Shown: piece by piece, positions 28,157 to 36,527 of the stretch | Layout of the letters: each line of letters begins with the position of its first letter | Position numbering within the stretch: the first letter of the stretch is position 1 | Assembly: GCA_014380365.1 (NCBI GenBank) | Contig: JACMJZ010000026.1 | Coordinates: 62,001-126,000, forward strand | From: Pyrinomonadaceae bacterium | GTDB taxonomy: Bacteria; Acidobacteriota; Blastocatellia; Pyrinomonadales; Pyrinomonadaceae | Direction: 5' to 3' | DNA length: 64,000 bases | The notes under the pieces: generated by a model | Databases searched by the model: none | What the model was told of the DNA's origin: nothing | What the model saw: the letters and a program-made list of their open reading frames with translations, nothing else | Translations under genes and position numbers: made by a program

Positions 28157-28915
28157 TTACCGGCTCTTTTCGTCTTTTTCAATTAGTCCGTCCCGAATGG
28201 AAACGACCCGATGCGCTCGGGCGGCGACGTCGGGCTCATGGGTAACGACGATGATGGTGTTTCCTTCGCTATGCAGTCGTTCGAAAAGATCCATGATTTC
28301 CATGCTGGTACGAGAGTCGAGCGCACCGGTAGGCTCGTCGGCGAGAAGAATAGAAGGGTGGTTAACCAGGGCGCGGGCGATGGCTACGCGTTGGCGTTGG
28401 CCACCCGATAGTTCGTTTGGCCGGTGCATCATTCGGTCAGTCAAATCCACGGCGGCGAGCGCTTTCTTGGCCATCTCATGCCGCTGCGCGGAACTGACTC
28501 CGCCATAAATTAATGGAAGCTCGACATTGTGTAACGCCGTAGCTCGGGCCAGGAGATTGAACGTCTGAAAAACGAACCCTACTTCCTGGTTGCGGATGCG
28601 AGCGAGCTCGTCGTCATCCATCTCCGAAACGTTTTTTGCGTTGAGCCAATACTCGCCCTGACTCGGCGTGTCCAGGCAGCCGATCAGATTCATCAAGGTA
28701 GACTTTCCTGATCCGGAAGGTCCAATGATGGCAATGTACTCACCCTTAGGAATATCAAACGAGACCCCGTGCAACGCATGCACTTTTTCCGAGCCCATCT
28801 CGTAGGTTTTCCAGATGTTGCGCATCGAGATGAGCGAGCCCGCGTCATGCGGGCGCGGCGGCTCTGGCTGCACGACCGGTTCGACCGCCGGAGATGTCAG
28901 TGTGGCGTCGCTCAT
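28157..28915 (-). CDS. MacB/LolD-type ABC exporter ATP-binding protein
   Basis: The single ATPase of the operon, 252 residues. It has Walker [10 protein letters not shown], the Q-loop [13 protein letters not shown] signature [10 protein letters not shown], Walker [13 protein letters not shown] and the switch VVTHEPDV. The A-T-G-A-L-D '[12 protein letters not shown]' form is typical of the MacB/FtsE/LolD group. The gene starts directly after the adaptor stop (TAA followed by ATG), so the two are tightly coupled. One ATPase appears to serve four separate permeases. Confidence 0.95.
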   Translation of the reverse strand: MSDATLTSPAVEPVVQPEPPRPHDAGSLISMRNIWKTYEMGSEKVHALHGVSFDIPKGEYIAIIGPSGSGKSTLMNLIGCLDTPSQGEYWLNAKNVSEMDDDELARIRNQEVGFVFQTFNLLARATALHNVELPLIYGGVSSAQRHEMAKKALAAVDLTDRMMHRPNELSGGQRQRVAIARALVNHPSILLADEPTGALDSRTSMEIMDLFERLHSEGNTIIVVTHEPDVAARAHRVVSIRDGLIEKDEKSR

Positions 28916-30433
28916 TTAGCTGTTCTCGTTTCCGTTGGCGTTGCCGGGCTTCTTGGTTTGGCGCTTAACGCTGGAACCGTCTTTAAGTGTCTTCAACACG
29001 CGGCTCGGTCCTCGGACTATCTCCGTGCCTGCGTTAAGGCCGCTGGTGACTTCGATATCAGCTTCGCCGGTAATGCCGGTGGTTACTTCGATGAACTTGA
29101 CCTTGTTTCCTTCGAGGGCATACACACCTTTGACGCTCTTCGGTTTTTCACTGGAAACAGGGGTGGGAACTGACCCGGCGATGGTCGCCGCGGGCGAAGG
29201 AGACGCCGAAGGAGCTTTCTCCACGATAGCTTCGAGCGGCACCGCAATCACATTGTTTTTGGTCTTCGTGGTGATGGTTGCCGTGGCGCTCATGCCCGGG
29301 CGCAGTCCGTTGCGCAGCTCATCAGGCACTTCACGCAACTCAACAGTGACTTTGAATTCCTTGGCCTCCTGAACATTGACGCGATTTGAAAGGCCGCCTT
29401 GTGTATCAGACTTGGAAACGGCGAGCGGATTTTTTTGCGTGACCACTGCCGTCAGCTCTTTGTCGCCGAGAGCATCTACTTTCACTTTAGCTTGCTGGCC
29501 GACTTCAACGTTTGAAATCTCCGTCTCGTCTACGTTGACTTCCACATTTATGGTGGACATGTCAGCGATGGTCATCAGCGGGGTAGTCGACAAACCCGCG
29601 ACTGCGTATTCACCGACGCGCGTGGGAATGTCAGCGATCACGCCGGTGAGCGGCGACAGTTGCGTCGCTTTCGAGCGTTGACTCGACTGGCCACGCAGCA
29701 ACGCCTGCTGCTGGTTGGCGCGCATCTCCGAAGACTTGATTCCGGTCCGCGCTTCCTGCACCGTGAGCTTTTGTTGATTCGCACGCTCCTGCGCCTCTTT
29801 GACGGAAATTCGTTGTGACTCCAGATTTGCTCTGGCCGTTTGCAGCGCAATCTTCGCCTGTTCGAATCGATCTCGCGCGGCGTCGTACTCAGAGCGAGAT
29901 GCGACTCCGGCTTCAATCAGATCAGTATTACGTTTGAGCTCACGTTGGGCAGTGTTCAGATCGACCTGAGCGCGATCCACCTGAGTTTGCAAAGCCACTA
30001 GTTGTTGCCGTGCCGAGGAAACGGACGACTCCGCGACCACCAGACCCTGTTGCGCCGAGGCCACCGCATTGCGCGCATTCTGAATGTCGTTCATCGCGCC
30101 CTGGGCAGCGGCCCACTGAGCTTCCTGGCTCGACTGAAGTTGCGTGGGATCAACGCGCACCAGCGGCTTACCCTGGGTTACCTGATCGCCGGCGTTCACA
30201 TAGATTTCCTCGATTCGGCCGGGGACTTCGCTGGTCAGCTTGATGTAGCGAATGGGTCTCACTTCGCCGGAGGCAGTAACTGTCTGCCGCAGTTCCGGTT
30301 TGATTTCGAGCTTAATCGTCGTCACTTCCGCTTCTTCTTTTCGGCTGGCAAAGACGCTGATGATGATGATTAGCGCTACTACGGCTACCGCCGAGACCGC
30401 GATGATGATTTTCTTCTTTCGAGTTAACGCCAT
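28916..30433 (-). CDS. Periplasmic adaptor of a MacAB-type exporter (membrane fusion protein)
   Basis: A 505-residue membrane fusion (HlyD/RND-type) adaptor. One N-terminal membrane helix (IIIAVSAVAVVALIIIISVF) is followed by a lipoyl-like strand (RYIKLTSEVPGRIEEIYV with GDQVTQG), a long coiled-coil hairpin (about 110-260; many Gln and Ala), then beta-barrel domains (SPLTGVIADIPTRVGEYAV; VGQQAKVKVDALGDKELTA) and a C-terminal Ser/Pro-rich stretch (KAPSASPSPAATIAGSVPTP) inserted before KSVKGVYALEGNKVKF. It would link the permeases to an outer-membrane channel, but no TolC-like gene is in the window. Confidence 0.92.
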   Translation of the reverse strand: MALTRKKKIIIAVSAVAVVALIIIISVFASRKEEAEVTTIKLEIKPELRQTVTASGEVRPIRYIKLTSEVPGRIEEIYVNAGDQVTQGKPLVRVDPTQLQSSQEAQWAAAQGAMNDIQNARNAVASAQQGLVVAESSVSSARQQLVALQTQVDRAQVDLNTAQRELKRNTDLIEAGVASRSEYDAARDRFEQAKIALQTARANLESQRISVKEAQERANQQKLTVQEARTGIKSSEMRANQQQALLRGQSSQRSKATQLSPLTGVIADIPTRVGEYAVAGLSTTPLMTIADMSTINVEVNVDETEISNVEVGQQAKVKVDALGDKELTAVVTQKNPLAVSKSDTQGGLSNRVNVQEAKEFKVTVELREVPDELRNGLRPGMSATATITTKTKNNVIAVPLEAIVEKAPSASPSPAATIAGSVPTPVSSEKPKSVKGVYALEGNKVKFIEVTTGITGEADIEVTSGLNAGTEIVRGPSRVLKTLKDGSSVKRQTKKPGNANGNENS

Positions 30434-30831
30434 GAGATGTTCCTTCGCTCGGGGTTATGGGCCTATCGCTGATATGGGTAATTATTTTGCACAAAAACGC
30501 GCTATTTTGGAAACCCGTATGATTCGAGTAGTTCTTACGTGATAATTGAGCAAACAGTTTCAAATAACAGGACAACTCCACGATAATGCCCATGGACTAG
30601 TAAACAGCAAACAGCCAACAGCAAACAGCCAACCATCCCGGTCGTGGTTTCCGGCTGCCTGCTGTCTGCTGTTGACTGTTTGCTGGCTCTAAGTTCCTCA
30701 CTCGCGAGGATCTCGCGTTGGCGGGGTGATTGGTTTCGCGTTAGAATGACGCGCCGTTCCCGAACTCAGTGCTAGTGTAAAGAATGTGAATCTTCGCGAA
30801 TCGGGCGCGTGGCACAAACTTCCGCAAAACG
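30434..30831. other. Divergent intergenic region between adaptor and FHA genes
   Basis: About 400 bases. It contains a word-family hairpin (30602-30688) and otherwise A+T-richer stretches on both sides that may hold the two divergent promoters; none matches a sigma-70 consensus well enough to call. Confidence 0.5.
30602..30688. repeat. Hairpin of the AACAGCCAACAG word family
   Basis: The left arm is built from AACAGCAAACAGCC repeated twice; the right arm from CTGCTGTCTGCTGTTGACTG followed by TTTGCTGG. The tandem words make several registers of pairing possible. Confidence 0.8.
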
Positions 30832-31407
30832 ATGATTACCTGTGAAAGGTGCAAAGCTTCGAACCTTGATGGCGGGCAGTACTGCGATGAATGCGGCGCC
30901 CCTCTCCGCCCAAACCCGCAGAGTGTCAGCCCTCCCAGCAAAACTTCGGCGAAAGGAGAGGCGAAGGGACAAAACGGATCGCGTGCTCCTTCACCTGTCC
31001 CGCAACCCGAAGTAGCTGCGGGCAAGGCAGCCGCGGGAATGAATGTCTCGTCAGCGCGCGCTTCAAACGACAAGGCCCATGCGAAGCTCGTGATTGAACG
31101 TGGCAAATCTGCAGGCAAGCAGTTTCTGTTGAGTGCCGCCGAATCTCAGATCGGCCGCTGGGATGCCGATGGTGGAGTCTTTCCCGATGTTGATCTGGAT
31201 TCCGACGATCCGGAAGCAAAAGTTTCTCGACGCCATGCGCGCATAACACTTCGAGAGGGGACTTATTCTCTCGAGGATTTGGGCTCCACCAACGGCACGT
31301 TTATCAATCGAGGAAAGCGGCTGGCCGCCGGCGCACGTCAGCCCCTGAGCGACGGCGATGAGATTATTGTTGGGAAGACCTTCCTGCGCTTCCAACTGAT
31401 TAAGTAG
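30832..31407 (+). CDS. Zinc-ribbon and FHA-domain protein
   Basis: 191 residues. A four-Cys zinc ribbon (CERCKASNLDGGQYCDECG, residues 4-22) and a Ser/Ala/Pro-rich linker precede a C-terminal FHA phosphopeptide-binding domain (about 82-190). The FHA signature is intact: IGRWD, then SRRHARITLREG and LEDLGSTNGTFINRGKRL. FHA domains bind phosphothreonine, so this small soluble protein probably reads the output of the kinase encoded 56 bases downstream. The same ribbon-linker-FHA order recurs at the ends of that kinase, suggesting a shared origin. Confidence 0.85.
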   Translation: MITCERCKASNLDGGQYCDECGAPLRPNPQSVSPPSKTSAKGEAKGQNGSRAPSPVPQPEVAAGKAAAGMNVSSARASNDKAHAKLVIERGKSAGKQFLLSAAESQIGRWDADGGVFPDVDLDSDDPEAKVSRRHARITLREGTYSLEDLGSTNGTFINRGKRLAAGARQPLSDGDEIIVGKTFLRFQLIK

Positions 31408-31463
31408 ACGTAGCGCCAAATATTTTATAACTCCGACGCGCGTTTCCAGGATTTGGACTAGTA

Positions 31464-33149
31464 ATGGCTGAGTGTATCGAATGTGGTAAGCCGGTGGTCC
31501 CGGGCGAATCTTTTTGCAGCAACTGCGGCACGCAACATCCCGTGGCTGCGCCTACCGCCGTGCCCGCAGCTGCGAAATCCGCCGTGAAGGGCGAAGCTAT
31601 GGAGCTAGCCGGCGACTTTGGAGTCGCCGCCGCAGTTGCACCTGACGATCCTGACTTAGCCGACTCGACTGATGAAGCTCCCGTTTCAACTGGACTGGAC
31701 TCGAATTCCCTGGGCGGCGCTTCGACCGGCGAGGTGAAGGTCCAGGCCAAACACACAGTTAAGAAAGGGACGACCGGTGGTCATCAGCCCACCATCAAGC
31801 AACTCGATCCCGGTAGTGTCTTAAACGCGCGCTATGAGATCGTCCGCCGAATCGGTGGCGGTGGCATGGGCGCTGTGTATCTCGCCAAGGATCGAAATCT
31901 TGGCGATGCTCCACGCGCGGTCAAGGAGATGGTTGAAGCCCATCTCGATCCTGCCCTGCACGAAAAATCAATAGCCGACTTCAAACGAGAAGCGGTCTTG
32001 CTCACCGCTCTCGAGCATCCATCGATTCCCACCATCTACGATTATTTCTACGACGAAACATTGGGGCGTTTTTATCTCGTGATGCGATTTATCTCCGGCG
32101 GCGACCTCGCCTCGCGCTTGCGCGCAGCGCCCGGTGGTCGAATTGATGAGAAGACGGTCGCTGACTGGGGAATGCAAACGGCGGACGTGTTGGAATACCT
32201 CCACAGCCGTCCCAAGCCAATCATCTATCGCGATCTCAAGCCGGCGAACCTCATGATCGACGGCAATACCAGCCGCATCATGGTGATCGATTTTGGTATC
32301 GCCCGTTGGGTGAAACAAGAGGAGAAGGGCGTGACCGCGGTGGGAACAATGGGTTACGCGCCACCGGAACTCTTTGGCGGACGAGTCGAGGCGCGTTCGG
32401 ACGTTTATAGCCTTGGCGCCACAATGTTTCACCTGCTGACGGGCTCCGATCCCCAGGATAATCCGCTCCTGATTTTTGACTTTGCAAAGAACCCGCGGCC
32501 GCGCCAGATATTGCCGTCAATCTCGAGTGAGATGGAACTGATCCTGATGCGGGCGGTTGAATACAAACCTGAGGATCGGTTCGTTTCGGCCGGGCAGATG
32601 CGCGATGCGCTCGCCAGTCATCTTGAGAAACTGATGAGCGGTCAAGTTAACTACGGCGTGCCAGCCGGTCAGGTCGGCGGCGAGACCGTCCAAGTGCAGA
32701 CGGTCTACTGCGGCTTTTGCGGCGGACGAATTGCCGCGGACGACGTGTTCTGCGCCCACTGCGGCGCGCGCCAGCCGATGAGCGGGCTGGGTTCAAGCGC
32801 GACCTTGCGCGCGGCCCGTCCGACAGCAAAACTTGTGGTAGCTGGAACTACCGAGCTTGACGCGTCGTTCGTCTTGCAGAAAGACAACAACCTGTTGGGC
32901 CGTACCGATCCCCATTCGAATGTCTTTCCAGAGATTGATCTCTCCCGGTTTGATCCGGAAACGAAAGTCTCGCGCCGCCACGCGAGGATCTGGCGCGAAG
33001 GAGAAACCTTTCTGGTTGAAGATTTGGGTTCGGTCAACGGTACGGTGATCAATGATTCGGTGCGGCTCGCGCCACGCCAGCCGCGGGTGTTGGATAGTGG
33101 GGACAAGCTTCGGCTGGGCGAGACGACGCTACATTTTCTTCTTGGGTAG
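31464..33149 (+). CDS. Ser/Thr protein kinase with two zinc ribbons and FHA domain
   Basis: 561 residues, no membrane segment. Order: N-terminal zinc ribbon (CIECGKPVVPGESFCSNCG), a linker, the kinase domain (about 122-385), a second ribbon (CGFCGGRIAADDVFCAHCG; about 414-432) and a C-terminal FHA domain (about 455-560; IGR-like LLGRTDPHSN, SRRHARIWREG, LEDLGSVNGTVIND-type sequence). Kinase motifs: glycine loop GGGGMGAVY, ATP lysine in AVKEM, catalytic loop YRDLKPANLM (about 253-262), and DFG at about 275. The usual His of HRD is Tyr here. An intact activation segment (TMGYAPPE) suggests activity. The operon also encodes an FHA-GAF-PP2C phosphatase, so this is a phosphorylation/dephosphorylation module. 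Confidence 0.92.
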   Translation: MAECIECGKPVVPGESFCSNCGTQHPVAAPTAVPAAAKSAVKGEAMELAGDFGVAAAVAPDDPDLADSTDEAPVSTGLDSNSLGGASTGEVKVQAKHTVKKGTTGGHQPTIKQLDPGSVLNARYEIVRRIGGGGMGAVYLAKDRNLGDAPRAVKEMVEAHLDPALHEKSIADFKREAVLLTALEHPSIPTIYDYFYDETLGRFYLVMRFISGGDLASRLRAAPGGRIDEKTVADWGMQTADVLEYLHSRPKPIIYRDLKPANLMIDGNTSRIMVIDFGIARWVKQEEKGVTAVGTMGYAPPELFGGRVEARSDVYSLGATMFHLLTGSDPQDNPLLIFDFAKNPRPRQILPSISSEMELILMRAVEYKPEDRFVSAGQMRDALASHLEKLMSGQVNYGVPAGQVGGETVQVQTVYCGFCGGRIAADDVFCAHCGARQPMSGLGSSATLRAARPTAKLVVAGTTELDASFVLQKDNNLLGRTDPHSNVFPEIDLSRFDPETKVSRRHARIWREGETFLVEDLGSVNGTVINDSVRLAPRQPRVLDSGDKLRLGETTLHFLLG

Positions 33150-33250
33150 TGTCAGTAGTCAGTGGTCATTTGTCAGTGGTAGTACCGACAACTGCCTACT
33201 GACACTGACTAGGGACAACTGACCACTGACCACCGACCACTGCCAACTGA
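33150..33250. repeat. Hairpin of the CAGTGGTCAGTGG word family
   Basis: The left arm contains GTCAGTAGTCAGTGGTCA and TTGTCAGTGG; the right arm TGACCACTGACCACCGACC and ACTGCCAACTGA. It begins directly after the kinase stop codon, between kinase and RDD genes. Confidence 0.8.
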
Positions 33251-33253
33251 AAA

Positions 33254-33787
33254 ATGCCAGCAGCATCAGTAGAAACAGTTTCCACGCGACCGGCCTTGAA
33301 GCCGCGCTCGCCGGTTCAGAAGTTCGCGAGGTTTCGCGCGCCGTTTTCTTTGCGGTGCGGGGCAATACTAATCGATTACGTCTTACTGACCGCCATCATC
33401 GCCTTTAGCACGCTCGTCAGCCGGTTGCAGGGTGGCGGAGCGCGCTCGGCGGGTAGCTTGACCGAAACCATCGGAATTATTCTGGCGATCGTGATTGCGG
33501 TCCTGGATCTTGGCGTGCTGCCCGGCTTAACGGGACTGACAGCGGGCAAGTGGGCAACCGGCCTGCGAATACTGCGGGCCGACGGCAGGGAAATCGGAAT
33601 AGGCCGCGCGTTTCTCAGGCACTTTGTCGGTTACCCGGTTTCATTCATTACTCTGGGCTTGGGTTTTCTCGCCGCCGCACTCTCACAACGAGGACGCGGC
33701 CTGCACGATGTTATTGCTGGTACAATTGTGGTACGCGAAGGGCCCGCAATGGCGGTGCGTGCTGGCGGCTCCAAAGCCACGACCTAA
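33254..33787 (+). CDS. RDD-family membrane protein
   Basis: 177 residues with about four membrane segments: CGAILIDYVLLTAIIAFSTL (the R-D of the family is at LIDYV), ETIGIILAIVIAVLDLGVLP, and a C-terminal pair (RHFVGYPVSFITLGLGFLAA). The motif TAGKWATGLRILRADGREIG and the RGRGLHDVIAGTIVV ending are typical of RDD proteins, whose function is unknown but which often accompany transport or signalling genes. It lies between the kinase and phosphatase genes of the signalling cassette. Confidence 0.82.
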   Translation: MPAASVETVSTRPALKPRSPVQKFARFRAPFSLRCGAILIDYVLLTAIIAFSTLVSRLQGGGARSAGSLTETIGIILAIVIAVLDLGVLPGLTGLTAGKWATGLRILRADGREIGIGRAFLRHFVGYPVSFITLGLGFLAAALSQRGRGLHDVIAGTIVVREGPAMAVRAGGSKATT

Positions 33788-33788
33788 C

Positions 33789-33838
33789 TTTGAAATCTCA
33801 AATTTCAAATCTCAGATTGAGATCTGAAATCTAAAACT
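33789..33838. repeat. A/T-rich hairpin (GAAATCTCAAATTTC family)
   Basis: GAAATCTCAAATTTCAAATC pairs with GATTGAGATCTGAAATC and overlapping registers. It is the most A/T-rich hairpin of the window, between RDD and phosphatase genes. Confidence 0.6.
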
Positions 33839-33842
33839 CGAA

Positions 33843-35570
33843 ATGTCAGAGCTAATAGTTAAATACCCCGACCGCGCGCCCGACCGTTTCCCGTTGGGCC
33901 GACTCCGCATTACCCTGGGCCGTTCGGCTCGCAACGACCTCTGCATTCCGGATCCGTTCGCTTCGCGAGTGCACGCCGAAGTGCGCCGCGAAGGCGAAGA
34001 CTACTTTCTCCAGGATCTGGGTTCCGCAAATGGCACGCTCTACAACGGCGGAACGGTTGAAGGCACCGTGCCGCTGATGCCGGGCGGGCGAATTCAGATT
34101 GGCGAAACGGAAATTGTCTTTGACGATGGCACCTACCACTCAAGTATGGGCGCCACGATGATCACGGACAACTCGTCCCATTCCCTGGCGGAAGCGACAA
34201 TTGCCATCGCTTCCGGCGACCGCACCACTTCCGGTCTGCTGGAAGCCATCGAAGGCGCGCGCACAAAGTCGGAAGAAAACGTGGTGGCGCGCGTCGCCCG
34301 AGAAGGCGACTTGCTGGCCCTGATTAGCAAAGTGGGTATCACGCTGCTCAGCTCGTCAACGCTCGAACAGACACTCGAGCAGATCGTCTCACTGGTGTTC
34401 GAGGCGGTGCCTGCCGATCGTTGTCTCCTGATGATGCGCGACGAGGCCAATCAGGAACTGCGGGTGGCGGTGGCGCGTTTGCGCGATCGCGCCGGTGAGA
34501 TTGGTGAGATACGCGTTAGCCGCAACGTCATGGACGAAGTCGTTATTCGGGGCAAGTCCGTCCTGACGTCCGACGCGCAGCATGATCCACGGTTTGCCAG
34601 CGGCACGGTTGTGCTCCAGGGCGTCAGGTCGGTGCTCGCCGTTCCCCTGGGCGTGGCGGAAAACGTTTTCGGGATCATTTACGCCGATTCCCCAATCGCT
34701 GAAGGAAGGTTCACCGAGGATCACCTCAAGGTGTTGACCACGCTTGCTTCGGTTGCGGCTATTCGCGTGGAGAATGCGCGGCTGGTTGAGTCGCGATTAC
34801 AGCAGGAACGTTTGGAGCGCGAGCTGCAACTGGCGATGGAAATTCAGCAGCGTTTCCAACCAACTGCGCCGCCCGTGGTGGCTGGTTATGAGTTTCAGGG
34901 CATCAGCTTTCCCTGTTACGAAATCGGGGGAGACTACTACGACTTTATTCCGCGCGCGGATGGCCGCATGGTGATTGCCCTGGGCGACGTTTCGGGCAAG
35001 GGGACTGCCGCCGCGCTTTTGATGTCGTCGCTGCACGCCGCCATCCACGCCCAGACCGGCTCACACGAATCGCTCGTGGAAACAATCTCAGCCGTTAACA
35101 AATATCTGGCTGAAAACATTCCGCCGAATCGCTTCGTCACGCTCTTTTATGCCGAGCTCGATCCTGAGTCGGGCACACTGTCGTTCCTTAACGCTGGGCA
35201 CAATCCGCCGCTGATCGTTCACGCGGCCGGCACGGTGGAGCAACTGGCGGCGGGCGGATTGCCTTTGGGCATCAGGCCAAACGCCGAGTACCGCGAAGGA
35301 CGCACCCAACTGCAACTAGGCGACGTGCTGGTTATTTATTCTGATGGTGTGACGGAAGCGGCCAGCCCGAGCGGTGAAGAGTTTGGCCCGACGCGGCTCT
35401 ATGAAGTAGTGCAACGCAACGTTGACGCTTCGGCAGCCGGCATTCGCGATCGCATCGAATCAGCGTTAACTAAGTTCTCACAGGGCACTCAAGCCGCCGA
35501 CGACATCACCCTGGTGATCGTCAAACGACAATCTGAGACCCGACAACTCTCGGGCAGCGGCGCCCGGTAA
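33843..35570 (+). CDS. FHA-GAF-PP2C (SpoIIE-type) phosphatase
   Basis: 575 residues, cytoplasmic. The N-terminal FHA domain (about 5-95; ITLGRSARNDLCI, SRVHAEV, LGSANGT) precedes a short linker, a GAF domain (about 150-320; ALISKVGITLLSSSTLEQTL) and a C-terminal SpoIIE/PP2C-like domain (about 335-560). Metal-binding Asp residues are in GGDYYDFI and GDVSGKG (about 380), and in YSDGVTEA. Such proteins dephosphorylate Ser/Thr-phosphorylated partners, often antagonising kinases; here the kinase at 31464 is the obvious candidate. An FHA domain on the phosphatase suggests that it is itself recruited to phosphorylated proteins. Confidence 0.9.
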   Translation: MSELIVKYPDRAPDRFPLGRLRITLGRSARNDLCIPDPFASRVHAEVRREGEDYFLQDLGSANGTLYNGGTVEGTVPLMPGGRIQIGETEIVFDDGTYHSSMGATMITDNSSHSLAEATIAIASGDRTTSGLLEAIEGARTKSEENVVARVAREGDLLALISKVGITLLSSSTLEQTLEQIVSLVFEAVPADRCLLMMRDEANQELRVAVARLRDRAGEIGEIRVSRNVMDEVVIRGKSVLTSDAQHDPRFASGTVVLQGVRSVLAVPLGVAENVFGIIYADSPIAEGRFTEDHLKVLTTLASVAAIRVENARLVESRLQQERLERELQLAMEIQQRFQPTAPPVVAGYEFQGISFPCYEIGGDYYDFIPRADGRMVIALGDVSGKGTAAALLMSSLHAAIHAQTGSHESLVETISAVNKYLAENIPPNRFVTLFYAELDPESGTLSFLNAGHNPPLIVHAAGTVEQLAAGGLPLGIRPNAEYREGRTQLQLGDVLVIYSDGVTEAASPSGEEFGPTRLYEVVQRNVDASAAGIRDRIESALTKFSQGTQAADDITLVIVKRQSETRQLSGSGAR

Positions 35571-35571
35571 T

Positions 35572-35601
35572 GTCAGAACCCCGACGCGTCGGGGTTCTGA
35601 C
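35572..35601. terminator. Perfect 30-bp palindrome, probable terminator
   Basis: A perfect 15-bp inverted repeat with no loop (outer GTCAGAACCCCG, centre CGACGCGTCG). It begins one base after the phosphatase stop and lies between convergent genes. There is no T run, so it could be an intrinsic terminator of unusual type, a protein-binding site, or a hairpin repeat. Confidence 0.5.
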
Positions 35602-35618
35602 TAGAACGGCGGGTCCAT

Positions 35619-36527
35619 TCACTCTCGAACATACTGCGTCATCTCCCGCATCGCCGTTAGCTGTTCTTCAGTTATTTGGTACTCCTTGTCTCCCACTCTA
35701 AGCACTAAGTTCTCTCCAGCGGTCATGCGGTGAAAATCTGTATAAGCAACCTGCAGGAAAAGAAATCCTGAAAACTTCCCCTCAGCCAGTTTCGACGATG
35801 AGAATCTTCCCAATGTCGCGAATACAACTGTTCCGTCGGTTAGAGCGCTCACCTTCGTTTCTCCGGCAAACAAAGGCTTCCTCGAGTACGCCGCAAAATC
35901 GAGGTTTACCGATGAGGGCAAAGATGATCTCTTGACGCCCGTTGCATCGCCGGGCACCGCAAAGTGCGGCGTGAGGACGAGCCCCTCATTCAGATCGCCC
36001 TCCAGCTGCAAACGTGGGATGGAGACATCGGTTTGCTTGCGACTGGACGAATACACGGCTTTAGGTTGGAACTCATCGCCATTGCCAGCCATGGAGAAGT
36101 CGGCCCCCGTTCCGGGCAGCGGATATGCGTTTTTGTCGAAGCCAAAATATTCCAGTCCTTCGGTGTAAGTTATTACGACATAGCTGCTCTTCTGCTTGAT
36201 GAATCCAACCCAGATTTCCTTGAGTTTTCCCACCGATGCGTAATGACCCTTTACAAACGCCGCCGTCGCCGCTGCCCGTTTCTGGCGTTCCTCGGGACTC
36301 TTCTCGTTCAATGGAGAATTAATAAAGGTGACGGTCAGCGAGACGTCGTTGTGGAGGTTGACGTGAACGCCCGGTTCGCCAAATGCCTTGATGATTTCGC
36401 CTTGGAGACTGGAGATCTCGACCAGCGACTTGGCGGTCTGCATGCAGCCGTTGGCCAGGACGCACAACAGCACGGTCGCCAGCCGAAATCTGAGGCGTGA
36501 GGACGAGGACGTATCTGGATCAATCAT
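35619..36527 (-). CDS. Predicted lipoprotein of unknown function
   Basis: About 302 residues after start choice. The N-terminus carries a lipobox (ATVLLCVLANGC), so the mature protein is probably anchored by lipid. The rest is soluble, with a helical region (PEERQKRAAATAAFVKGHYA) and beta-rich segments (EGLEYFGFDKNAYPLPG, PRLQLEGDLNEGLVLTPHFAVP). I do not recognise the family. I chose the ATG at 36527, which overlaps the end of the upstream hydrolase gene by eight bases (ATGATTGA), suggesting translational coupling; a longer frame would read into that gene. Confidence 0.65.
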   Translation of the reverse strand: MIDPDTSSSSRLRFRLATVLLCVLANGCMQTAKSLVEISSLQGEIIKAFGEPGVHVNLHNDVSLTVTFINSPLNEKSPEERQKRAAATAAFVKGHYASVGKLKEIWVGFIKQKSSYVVITYTEGLEYFGFDKNAYPLPGTGADFSMAGNGDEFQPKAVYSSSRKQTDVSIPRLQLEGDLNEGLVLTPHFAVPGDATGVKRSSLPSSVNLDFAAYSRKPLFAGETKVSALTDGTVVFATLGRFSSSKLAEGKFSGFLFLQVAYTDFHRMTAGENLVLRVGDKEYQITEEQLTAMREMTQYVRE

